In this document: in pieces, positions 17,253 to 27,700 of the stretch
Position numbering within the stretch: position 1 is the stretch's first letter
How the letters are laid out: the number at the start of each line of letters is the position of its first letter
Origin: Mariniblastus sp.
Lineage (GTDB): Bacteria > Planctomycetota > Planctomycetia > Pirellulales > Pirellulaceae
NCBI GenBank assembly: GCA_029247405.1
Contig: JAQWLH010000216.1
Span: 1 to 33,143 of the forward strand
Direction of reading: 5' to 3'
DNA: 33,143 nucleotides
Position numbers and translations under genes: made by a program
The notes under the pieces: generated by a model
What the model was told of the DNA's origin: nothing
The model's database searches: none
The model's input: only the letters and a program-made list of their open reading frames with translations

Positions 17253-19574
17253 CTACGCCGATTGGTGTTCTGGGTATTTTACGCGAGCATGATACATCGC
17301 GTTAAGAGATTTTATCAAAGATTCTTGAATTGTAAAAAGCTCTTGAATGGTGATATTACACTCGTCGAATTGTCCATCATCAAATTTCTTTTTTGTGATT
17401 TCTTGAACAAGGCTTTCAATTCTCGCTGGAGCCGGTTCACGGAGGGCACGACAGGCACTTTCAACGGCATCGGCCAACATCATTACCGCAGCTTCGGGGG
17501 TTTGTGGCTTAGGGCCGGGATAGCGGAAATCAGCTTCGTCCACCGGTGGGGTGCCGTTGTCTTCTTTGCTCTGTTCTTCCTGCTGCTTGGTCGCTCTATT
17601 AAAAAAGTACTCGACCAATGTTGTTCCATGGTGCTGCTCAATCATGTCGATAATTCGTTGGGGGAGTCGATGGGTTTTGGCGATTTCAATCCCATCCTTA
17701 ACATGAGCTATGATGACCAGAGTGCTCATTGTGGGCACCAGATCGTCGTGCTTGTTTCGTCCACCGCCTTGGTTTTCAATGAAGTACTCCGGTTTCCGCA
17801 GCTTGCCAACATCGTGGAAATACGCACCCACCCGACAGAGTAGGCCGTTCGCACCAATCGCCTCGGCTGCGGCTTCACTCATCGAGGCAACGTTGATGCT
17901 GTGGTTGTACGTGCCGGGAGCTCTTTGGACGAGCTCTTTGAGTAGAGGGTGGTTTGCATCACTTAATTCTAGCAAACTGATGTCAGTTTGAATGTCGAAC
18001 CAACGTTCAAGAAATGGGAGCAGGGCAGTCATCACCAAGCCTGCAATACCTGCACCTCCGGAAAACCATAATGCGTCGGTTACCAACGGCCAGCTCAGTG
18101 GTTGGCCTAGCAAGTAATGGGCACCAATTGCTGTCGGGAATACAATCACGGCAACAATAATTCCGACGTTGACGAGCTTGGTCCGACTGCGAATGGTTCG
18201 GCACATAAGGGCGGCTGAAGAGGAGGCAGTCGTCAAAATAATCAATTCGCCCAAACCAAATCCATGGGCTACTGTGAATGCGAGTGAAACCAAAGCGCCC
18301 AACATCAAGGCGAGTTCCATGTGGTAGGCAATCGCGATCGTCATCGAGAAAATCGTGATAGGAATGATCTCGGATCTCCATTCGACGCTCATGGAAACCA
18401 GCCAAGCGACCGTCAGCGTGAAAAGCAAGAGTCCAAGTAGAATTGAAAACTGCTTTAAATCATCAAGTAAATGTCGATCGCGATAAAATAGATATTGGCA
18501 AACCATTGAAAAAACGGCTGTAAATAATCCAAAGAACATGAAGGATCGTAAGAGCTTGGTGCTCAGGGTCTCGGTCGCGATGAGTTCCGCATGTTCGGCT
18601 CGCAATAGTTTGATGTCTTCATCTTCGAGGGGGATCCCGGCTTTGATGCCACGCCGATCGTAATCCAACTGTTCAAGAGGTTCTCCAGGCTCAATTCGCG
18701 TCTCTTCGGGTGTCAGATTGTTGATCACTAGATCGACACCTGCCTTGGACTTTTGTTCATCCAGTGTCAGTGTCGACGGCAGTTGTGGTTTCAGCCAATC
18801 GAAAATTCTTTGAGCGACCAATTCACTGCCAGTGATGATTTCTGATTTGGTGCCTAGTTTCTCAATCAACTGTTCGTGCAGTTCATCCGCGATCTCCCCA
18901 ATGCGAACATCGGAAACATCGACGGTATATCGAGTTTCAAAGTTTCCTTTTCGGTAAACTTCGATCTCCTCCATGTTGCCTTGGCCGATTTCATGTTTCA
19001 AATTGTCAAGCAACCCATATTTGTCAAAATTTAAGAATGCTTCTTCAACTGCCGTACGGATGTTTGCAAGTTTTTCGTCCGCGGCGATTGCCTCTCGAAA
19101 CAGATTGAACGATTCTTCATCGGCTGCCGTGCCGGGAGTGTCGTTGGCGGTTGATGGGAAAAATTTGGACCAGACATTCGTCTCTTTTTCCTGGACTTCG
19201 GCGAAAGTCATAAGCTTGATTTCAAACAAGTCCTTCAAGAGAGCTTGTCGCAATTGATCCAATGGCTGGGGATCGTTCTCGTAAAAGCAGCGAAAGTTTC
19301 GTCGCTCTCGCTCACGTTTCTCATCCGTCTTTTTCAAGTCGGTATACATGAAAGACGTGTGCGCATGAAGATCTCGCAGCGGTGCTTGGCGAACGCGGTA
19401 AGCAAAAGGCGGATCCCAACCAAACATCACCACGTAAAGGATCAAAGTGGTTAAGGCGCATAAGCCGATTCTTGCCCAAACGTCACCGCGACGAAGGAAT
19501 TCTACAATCTGTTGAAAAGAGCCTTTGGGCGCTGGAAGCATCCAACGACTTCGGTTCGACGAGGCGTTTGACAT
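17253..19574 (-). CDS. 7TM-HD domain protein, PgpH-like cyclic-di-AMP phosphodiesterase family
   Basis: Architecture: a first membrane helix (about 35-51), an extracytoplasmic 7TMR-HDED region (52-335), a cluster of about seven helices (338-525) and a cytoplasmic HD domain (about 545-720). Metal/catalytic residues seen are His558 in YNHSINVASM, His587-Asp588 in AYFHDVGKLRKPEYF, a histidine in IIAHVKDG, and EQHHGTTLVEYF. This is the family of Listeria PgpH and B. subtilis YqfF, which cleave cyclic-di-AMP. Planctomycete substrate specificity is not shown by sequence, so the symbol is left out. It lies 33 nt after phoH and 22 nt before ybeY, in the order phoH-pgpH-ybeY known from many bacteria. 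It may couple a membrane signal to the RNA-processing genes. Confidence 0.93.
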   Translation of the reverse strand: MSNASSNRSRWMLPAPKGSFQQIVEFLRRGDVWARIGLCALTTLILYVVMFGWDPPFAYRVRQAPLRDLHAHTSFMYTDLKKTDEKRERERRNFRCFYENDPQPLDQLRQALLKDLFEIKLMTFAEVQEKETNVWSKFFPSTANDTPGTAADEESFNLFREAIAADEKLANIRTAVEEAFLNFDKYGLLDNLKHEIGQGNMEEIEVYRKGNFETRYTVDVSDVRIGEIADELHEQLIEKLGTKSEIITGSELVAQRIFDWLKPQLPSTLTLDEQKSKAGVDLVINNLTPEETRIEPGEPLEQLDYDRRGIKAGIPLEDEDIKLLRAEHAELIATETLSTKLLRSFMFFGLFTAVFSMVCQYLFYRDRHLLDDLKQFSILLGLLLFTLTVAWLVSMSVEWRSEIIPITIFSMTIAIAYHMELALMLGALVSLAFTVAHGFGLGELIILTTASSSAALMCRTIRSRTKLVNVGIIVAVIVFPTAIGAHYLLGQPLSWPLVTDALWFSGGAGIAGLVMTALLPFLERWFDIQTDISLLELSDANHPLLKELVQRAPGTYNHSINVASMSEAAAEAIGANGLLCRVGAYFHDVGKLRKPEYFIENQGGGRNKHDDLVPTMSTLVIIAHVKDGIEIAKTHRLPQRIIDMIEQHHGTTLVEYFFNRATKQQEEQSKEDNGTPPVDEADFRYPGPKPQTPEAAVMMLADAVESACRALREPAPARIESLVQEITKKKFDDGQFDECNITIQELFTIQESLIKSLNAMYHARVKYPEHQSA

Positions 19575-19607
19575 GTTGGTTCGTGGGTCTCGTTTGAAAC
19601 TCGTTGG

Positions 19608-20555
19608 TTACTTTTGACCACCGGCATCGTAGGCACGAACAATGTCCGTGACCAAACGGTGGCGAACAATATCGGCAGCGGTCAAGTTAGCCACTGCGAC
19701 CCCTTCGATGTTCGGCAGTCGTCCCAAAGCGTCAATGAGTCCACTTTGAGTTCCGCGAGGTAAATCGATCTGAGTGTGATCTCCAGATACTACAATCTTT
19801 GAGCTGTTGCCCATACGGGTCAAGAACATTTTCATTTGCGAAATAGTTGTGTTTTGGGCCTCGTCGAGGATGATAAAGGCCTCGTTGAGCGTGCGTCCTC
19901 GCATATACGCCAGTGGACACACCTCGATTACGTCGCGCTGAATCAGTTGTTGCGATTGATCGTAACCAATCATCTCATGAATTGCATCCAGCAACGGTCG
20001 CAAATAGGGGTTGATTTTTGCTTGCAAGTCGCCCGGAAGAAAACCAAGACTTTCGCCGGCTTCAACTGCAGGACGGACCAAGACGATTCGGCGAACCCGT
20101 TGGTTTTTTAACGCTTCGACTGCCATGGCAACCGCCAAATAGGTTTTGCCTGAACCAGCAGGACCGACTCCAAATATCAAATCGTTCTGACGCATCGCTT
20201 CGACATAATTCGCTTGACCAGGCGTTCGCGGACGGATCTCTCGACCCACCTGAAGCGTCTCGATAGATTCAACCGATTTTCGGGGGGCTGACTCTCCGGT
20301 GACCCTCGCAATGGTTTCATTAAACAGCTCTGGAGTTAAATTGCCTTTGCGTCGCACAATCTCCGTTAACTGCTCGATGGCGTCCGTTGCCAAAGCAACC
20401 GCTTCATCACTGTCGCCTGAGACGCGGACTTGCCCATCGCGGTGGGTGATGTTGACGTTGAACTTTTCTCGAAGACGCCGAAGATGCTGATCTTTGGCAC
20501 CAAAAAGCGGGAGGATAAAATTGGGTTCGACAGATGAAATGGTCGCTTCGGTCAT
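19608..20555 (-). CDS. phoH: PhoH family ATPase
   Basis: Cytoplasmic P-loop ATPase of the PhoH/YbeZ group, associated with RNA metabolism and often acting with YbeY. The 315 residues include an N-terminal KH-like part (NFILPLFGAKDQHLRRLREK, 12-31), a Walker A GPAGSGKT (131-138), the conserved RPAVEAGESLGFLPGD (161-176), Walker B FIILDEAQ (227-234) followed by NTT, and a C-terminal MGNSSKIVVSGDHTQIDLPR. All expected motifs are intact. It starts at ATG 20553-20555 and is first in the operon phoH-pgpH-ybeY-corC, with a candidate -10 box about 100 nt upstream. No strong Shine-Dalgarno is seen. Confidence 0.96.
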   Translation of the reverse strand: MTEATISSVEPNFILPLFGAKDQHLRRLREKFNVNITHRDGQVRVSGDSDEAVALATDAIEQLTEIVRRKGNLTPELFNETIARVTGESAPRKSVESIETLQVGREIRPRTPGQANYVEAMRQNDLIFGVGPAGSGKTYLAVAMAVEALKNQRVRRIVLVRPAVEAGESLGFLPGDLQAKINPYLRPLLDAIHEMIGYDQSQQLIQRDVIEVCPLAYMRGRTLNEAFIILDEAQNTTISQMKMFLTRMGNSSKIVVSGDHTQIDLPRGTQSGLIDALGRLPNIEGVAVANLTAADIVRHRLVTDIVRAYDAGGQK

Positions 20556-20965
20556 CCAATAAGCGATGGCTTTTTTTACATCGCACCTGAGACAGGGGCT
20601 GAAATTGGTCGAAGCTCCGAATTCGCTTAAAAAGCCGATGCTTCAACACCTCTAAATTATAACTAATTGGTAAGGACAAACCGATGGTGATTTTGTTCGG
20701 CAGGCATTTACCGTGTGAATTATGCCGACCCAACTCGTCAGTTAGGCACGTGAGTAGGGCGCTTTGGGGATTCTTATGATCGAGTTTCAGGGTGATTGTT
20801 CAAGGATTGAGGATTAACGCAACGGAGTGAAAAGGCCAATTCTGGCAGCGGGTGGACGCCTTAGGGGGATTCTGACTTTACTTCGCTTTAATCCTTTTAG
20901 GATGAGCAAAACCACTCGACGACACCTAAACGCAGCGGCAATCTGAAACGCCGTGGGGAAGTTGG
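20556..20965 (-). other. Intergenic region before phoH
   Basis: About 410 bases. It includes a candidate -10 box for phoH at 20656-20661 and the 3' flank of the CBM9-like gene. No small gene, RNA gene or clear terminator is visible. Confidence 0.45.
20656..20661 (-). promoter_or_regulatory. Candidate -10 box of the phoH operon
   Basis: Perfect TATAAT on the minus strand, 98-106 nt before the phoH ATG, in an AT-rich patch. A TTGTCC lies upstream but only 12 nt away, so the -35 is unclear. Confidence 0.3.
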
Positions 20966-21625
20966 CTAGTCATTTAATTCGATCGTTTGCCAAAGACTGG
21001 GGTCTTCTGAAATGGGTAACTCGGGGCCGATCGCAAGAGTCTGCCTCCCGAGTTCACGGTCGACAACGGTGAAGTTAAAACCAAGCATACGGTGGTCGTT
21101 GGTGTTCCATCCGTTTAATGCCTTTCCTGATATAAAGGCTGAGATCTTGTAGCCTGTTTTGTTGATTTTCGAGGCGATGTCAATCTTATGACGATTGATC
21201 GTTGGTGAATCATCTTTGCTGCGATTGATCTTTAACATGCTGGCGATTGGCTTTTTGCCGTCGATTCCTCCACCGACCGGGAGTAGAGCAATCCAATGAC
21301 AGAATTTTGATGCGCGGTGCACGTTGTGAGTGTCGCGTGTGTCGATCCAGACTTGAATTCCATCGCTATCAAGGATTTGTGATTCGCGGCACCAGAGCGA
21401 TTGCTCTTTTTTGGTTATCTCCGATGAAATGAAAAGTCCCTTTTCACTCCATCCAACTCGCAGATCGGCAAACTGAAATTGGCCTTCGAATGCACCAAAA
21501 TTTGGTAACAGGTATTCGTCAGAAAGCTCGAAGTCACTGCTCGGTTTAGAATCAAACTTTTTGCAACCAATGCGGTATCGAAACAATAAGTTTTTTGGGA
21601 TTTGTGCGACGATTGAATTTGACAT
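20966..21625 (-). CDS. CBM9-like (carbohydrate-binding) domain protein, 219 aa
   Basis: A single beta-sandwich pattern typical of CBM9/DOMON-type modules: LRVGWSEKGLFISSEI (55-70), then DSDGIQVWIDTRDT (86-99), where the D-x-x-x-x-W-I-D-T-R-D signature is the best hallmark, then HRASKFCHWIALLPVGGG and a late strand HRMLGFNFTVVDRELG. No signal peptide is present, so unlike classical CBM9 proteins it appears cytoplasmic or non-classically exported. No catalytic domain is attached. It sits 130 bp downstream of uvrA on the same strand; no functional link to repair is evident. The role is unknown; sugar binding is inferred from the fold only. Confidence 0.78.
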   Translation of the reverse strand: MSNSIVAQIPKNLLFRYRIGCKKFDSKPSSDFELSDEYLLPNFGAFEGQFQFADLRVGWSEKGLFISSEITKKEQSLWCRESQILDSDGIQVWIDTRDTHNVHRASKFCHWIALLPVGGGIDGKKPIASMLKINRSKDDSPTINRHKIDIASKINKTGYKISAFISGKALNGWNTNDHRMLGFNFTVVDRELGRQTLAIGPELPISEDPSLWQTIELND

Positions 21626-21755
21626 AAGTCTAGCTGGATTGGTGTAAGACTGGGATTTAAAGGTTTAATCAAAGGTGCCGCACGAGCGGTCTAAGATTGA
21701 TGGAACCGATGTCGAGGTTAGGGATTCAGTGAATTGCGGGGGTCAATCAGGGGAC

Positions 21756-24700
21756 TCAAGCAGGTAAAGATTTTGCGTGTTCACTCAAAAAATTCTCTAG
21801 CTTTTGGCCGACCTGTTCGACGTCGATAAAACTCATTCGGAGCAGGTCCAGATCATCTTTGGTCGTTACCGTTGGAGCTTCGCCAATGTCAGCGACGCGA
21901 CCTACTTCCACACTGTCTTTAGGACCGGCAACCTCAAGCCAAACTCCATCCGGTTTTTTAGTTTGAATACTGACCCAAGGGTGTTTTTGCTGAGGCAAGT
22001 AGACGTGAACAACTTGCTTGTTGTTCCACAGGAATTGACTGTCGGGAGCTGCTTTTTGGATGACCTCTTGGAGCATTTCGAGGACTTCCGGTTGCCACTT
22101 GATCTTCTGCCCGGGCGTAAACCCTTTTCGCATTAGATGCCATTTTGAACCCAGCTTTGCCCAAGGGGACTCGTCCTCGACCTTGGCTTTATTTTGCTCC
22201 GGCTTGTTGCGGAAGCTGTCGAGTGCATCGTCAAGGAATTCCCAAAAACCAGGAATGTCTATTTCGGCCATGTTATTGGCACGGATTTCGATTTCTTGCC
22301 AAGAGCCCTTGGTGTTGGTCAGCTTGACCCTCGGTGTATTACCATAAACTGGAATGTCTTCGAGGTCATTCGGACGGAGCAGCGGGATTTGCTGGACTAA
22401 TTCATCACGCTTGAAGGTCTTGGGTCGGACACGGAATTTCATCTTTAAAAACCACGGATCACCCGTCAAAGCGTGGAAAAACGAGCCTTGGCTTTTCTTG
22501 GTTCCGTTGATTTCGACAACTGACCGTTCGTTCCAGTTGGTTTCACTTAAGCCTTGGTGCTGTTGAATGTAGTCGACCACTTTGGTCAAGATTTCACCGT
22601 CCCAGTGAACTGTTTCACCCCCCCGCCCTACTCGATCTTTGGAATGCCATAGTCGCCCGTCGGCTTCCCACGGCATCTTGGCGGCTGCTCCAACGTCTTC
22701 GATATCCATATCCCCTTTTTTCCAGCGATCGTCTTTCGCCGGATCGTAAACCTTACGTTCCTTGTAGGGATCTGACTCGAGTACTTCGATCATGGCCTCA
22801 CCGGTCCAACTGCGTGGCATTCCAGCTTTGCTTTTTCCGGTTTTGGAGGCCGCAGCCAAGGCTTCCTTGGCATACTCGACGACCATTTCTGGCGTACCTT
22901 GGGTGACGATCTGCCCGCCCCCGGCACCCGCCTCGGGGCCCAAATCAATCACCCAGTCCGCGGCTTTAATCATGTCAAGGTTATGTTCAATCAGAACGAC
23001 CGTGTTTCCCACATCAATCAACCTTTGAATTACATCCAATAACTTTTGGAGATCGTCAAAGTGGAGGCCTGTAGTTGGCTCATCCAGCAGGTACATCGTT
23101 CGGCCGGTGTCTGGTCTCGCCAGCTCTGCAGATAATTTTACTCGCTGTGCTTCACCTCCTGAAAGCGTTGGTGCACTCTGCCCAAGCGTTACATAGTCGA
23201 GTCCCACGTCGCAAAGCGTTTGCAGAATGCGGCGAATCTTGGGGATATTGTGAAACAATTTAACCGCTTCTCCACACGACATTTTTAGCACGTCATCGAT
23301 GGATTTTCCGTTGTATCGGACTGCTAACGTTTCACTGTTGTAGCGTTGGCCTTTACAGGTTTCGCAGGGGACCCAAACATCAGGAAGGAAGTGCATCTCG
23401 ATACAGATGTGTCCGTTTCCAAAACACTCCTCGCACCGACCCCCGGGGACATTGAAGCTGAATCGCCGCGCGGTATAGCCACGGATTTTTGAATCCGGTA
23501 GGTGTGCAAATAACTCTCGAATTGCATCAAAGGCACCCGTGTAGGTCGCCGGGTTGGAAGACGGCGAGTTACCAAGCGGAGTTTGGTCAACACGAATGAC
23601 TTTGTTGATATGCTCAATTCCACGAATCCCTTTGTGGGCGCCGGGGGTCTGTGTTGAACGATGAAGGCGACGGGAAAGGGCCTTGAATAAGATGTCGTTG
23701 ACCAGCGAACTCTTCCCACATCCACTTGGTCCGGTGACGACACTCAACGTTTCAAGTGGAAACTTGACTTCGATATCTTTCAAGTTGTTATGGCGAGCGC
23801 CAACGACGTCCAGCGTTGTCGCCAACTGCATCGGGGCGGCTGGCTTTTTGGCTGACTTTTTCTTCGTAACTTTCTTTTGAGTGGCTTTCTTCTTGGATGC
23901 TTTCGCTGGTTTGGGAAGGTCCAAAGACAAAGCGGGTCGTCGGTTGGACGGAATCGGAATCGCTTTTTTACGGCTCAGGTAAGGCCCAGTCACCGAGCCT
24001 TTATTTTTCGCCACGGTTTCGGGAGAACCGCTGGCTACGATTTCTCCGCCACCCGATCCCGCCTTGGGTCCAAAATCACAAACAGCATCGCTGTTTTCAA
24101 TGACCTCACGGTCATGCTCGACCACAATCATTGTGTTGCCAAGATCACGAAGGCGATGCAATGCCTTCAGTAATCGTGTGTTGTCGCGCGGGTGCAGGCC
24201 GATTGTTGGTTCGTCTAGCACATATAGGACACCGCACAGACCGCTGCCCAACTGGCTGGCCAGTCGGATTCGCTGGGCCTCTCCGTTGGAAAGCGAGGCA
24301 GCGGTTCGATTGATGGTGATGTATTCCAAGCCAACGTCGTTGAGAAAATCGACTCGGCCTTTGATCTCACGAATCAATTCACCGGCAATTTTCTTTTCAC
24401 GCGGATCGAGCTTCCATTTCTTCAAAGTCTTGGTCAACAAGCCGAGGGGAAGGCGGCAGATGCCATCAATCGTCATGTCACGGAAACGGACGGCTGAGGC
24501 ATCGTCACGAAGACGACTTCCGCCGCAACACCCACATTCAACCTCGCCGATCAGCGACTGCATTCGTTGGCGAAGTTGTGCCGAAAGACGAGACGCCTCT
24601 TCCATCGTTGGATAGACGCCTTTGTATTGAAACGAAAACTTGGTTTCGCCCTTGCTGTTTGTGACGGAGAACCAGCGGTCTGCCGAGCCGTAAAATACCA

Positions 24701-27700
24701 TGCGGCGATGGCGTGCTTCCAATTGGTTGAACGGAACGTCGATTGGTATTCCCGTCCCATTGGTCCAGGACTCCAGCATCGCCTTGGAAATGTTGGAATT
24801 GATATTTGGCCACAGCGAAATGGCTCCGTCAGCGAGCGAAAGTTCGGCGTCGTTCATGATCGCTGCTGGATCAGCCCCCGTTTGCACGCCGATGCCCTCA
24901 CAATCCGGGCACCAGCCAAGTTTGCTGTTGAAGGAGTAGTTGTGAGGCGTGAGCGCGTCGAAACTTCTTCCGCAGCATGAGCAGGAAAGATGCTGGCTAT
25001 GTTTAACGGTTCGCCAATGCTGTTCCGGGATTTTCTCATTGGTCTCGGCGACATGGATGATGCCCTTCCCGATTGCCAAGGCCGATTCCACTGAGTCGGC
25101 GATGCGTGAACGCGAAGCCTGCTTGATGACCAAGCGGTCGATCACAATTTCAATTAAGTGTCGAGAACGACGGTTGATGAGAGGCACTTCGTCGATCCCA
25201 TAGGTCACGTTGTCAACGCGAACACGGATGTAACCGTTGGTGCGGATTTCTTCCCAGAGTTGTTCGTAGGTCTGGTTGGTGTCGAGTGAGATTGGTGCCA
25301 TTAATAGCAACCGCGTCCCCTCTTCGTAATTTAAGAGCTTGTCGACAATGTTGTCACTGGTTTGTGTGCCGATCGCCAAGTCGCAATCGGGGCAATAAGG
25401 CGTGCCTAAGCGTGCCATCAGGATGCGCAGATAGTCGTAGACTTCGGTCACGGTGCCGACGGTACTACGCGGTGTCGAGCCGAGGTTTTTTTGTTCGATC
25501 GCAATCGCGGGCGAGAGACCCTCGATGTGCTCCACTTTTGGCTTTTCAAGTTGATTGACAAATTGGCGGGCGTATGAACTCAGGCTTTCCACATACCGTC
25601 GTTGCCCTTCGGCGTAAATTGTATCCATGGCCAAAGAGCTTTTGCCACTGCCGCTGGGACCGCAGAAAACAGTCATTTTGTCACGAGCAATATCAACATC
25701 GATTGAGCGCAGGCTATGTTGTTCGGCGCCGCGAACTTTGATTTCAGTTGCTTGGACCGGTTGCTTGTTCTTTTTGTTCTGAGGTTTGATGATCTCAGGC
25801 TTGGCAGCGAGGGCTTTCTTGAGGGCTCGACCGGTGTAAGACTCGTCGCATTGAGCGACCGTTTCAGGCGTGCCGGCGCACACAACTAGTCCACCACCTG
25901 ATCCACCTTCTGGGCCAATGTCAATGATCCAGTCTGCCGTCTTGATTACGTCCAAATTATGCTCCACAACCAAGACCGTGTTGCCGGCGTCGACAAAATT
26001 TTGTAGCACCTTGAGCAACATCGAAATGTCGGCGAAGTGCAGGCCGGTTGTTGGTTCGTCAAGCAGGTAAAGCGTTTTTCCCGTGCTGCGTTTGACTAAT
26101 TCACGCGCCAGTTTAATTCGCTGGGCTTCACCACCGGAAAGCGTCGGAGAGGGTTGACCAATCTTCAAATAGTCCAGACCAACGGCGTGCAACGTTTGCA
26201 GTTTGCTGAAAACTTTGGGGATGTTTTCAAAGAAAGTCATGGCTTCCTGAATGTCCATGTTCAACACGTCGGCAATGGATTTGCCGCGAAACTTGACCTG
26301 TAATGTTTCTCGATTGAACCGCTCACCATTACAGACGGGGCAAGTGACCCAGACATCGGCTAAAAAATCCATTTCAAGTTTGTTTGAGCCGTTTCCCTCG
26401 CACGCCTCACAACGTCCCCCTTTGACGTTAAAACTGAATCGGCCCGGCGGGTAGCCACGAGTTTTTGCTTCTGGGAGTTGGGTGTAGAGTTTGCGGATTT
26501 CGTCGAATAGTTTGATGTAGGTTCCAGGATTTGACCGTGGGGTTCGACCAATAGGTGATTGGTCGATTGCGATCATTTTGTCCATCAAATCGACATTTTG
26601 GAGCTCATCAAATTCGCCGGCTTCACTGATTCCACCGTTGAGGATTTCACGAAGTTCTTCTTTGACGATGTCATTTACCAGAGAACTTTTCCCACTGCCA
26701 CTAACCCCGGTCACGCAAACGAATTTACCGAGCGGGATTTCAACGTCGATGTTTTTCAAGTTGTTGTGACGGGCGCCTTTGATCCTGAAAACACGATCCG
26801 TGTCGAACTCACGTCGGGTTTCAGGGATTTTGATTTCAAGATCACCCGAAAGATACCGTGCCGTAAGGCTCTTCTTTGATTTGATTATTTCCGACGGGTG
26901 ACCTTCGACGACTACTTCACCCCCTCGGACACCGGGTCCTGGACCGAAGTCAATCAGGTAGTCTGCGGCACGCATGGTGTCCTCATCGTGCTCAACAACT
27001 ACGACCGTATTTCCCAGATCTCGAAGGTGTTGCAGCGTTTCGACCAAGCGGTCATTGTCTCGCGAGTGGAGTCCGATTGAGGGTTCGTCGAGAATGTATA
27101 GCACGCCTACCAAGCCGGCACCAATCTGGCCAGCGAGGCGGATTCGCTGGCTTTCGCCGCCGGAAAGCGTTGGAGCTGTTCGATTCAGCATCAAGTAATC
27201 CAGACCTACGTTGAGGAGAAAACCGAGGCGGTTTCGGATTTCTTTCAAAGGCTCTGTCGCGACCAGTTGTTTTATGTCGTCGAGAATCAATCCGCTGAAA
27301 AACTCGTGGGCATCAGCAATTGACAGGTCACAAACTTGAGGCAAAGACAGGCTGGGGTTCTCGGCGAATCTCTCACTGGATGTCGCGAGACGGAAATGCC
27401 GAGCTTGCTCGTTGAGTCGATCGCCTTCACATTCGATACAACTAACTTCAGCCATGTATTCTTCGAGTTTTCGAATTCTCGAGGCGCCGTTCGTGTTGCG
27501 GTATTTTTCGTCAAGCTCGGAAACAATGCCTGCGAATTTACCGCCATACTTCATAGGCGAGCTTCCACCCCGCCACGTAAACGTAATGTTAAGATCGCCG
27601 GTCCCGTAAAGCCAAACGTCTTGTTGCTCTTCAGTTAAATCTTCCCAAGCTGTTTCGAGCATGGTGCCTTTTTCAAGTTCATGCTCCCTTTCGTAGGTGT

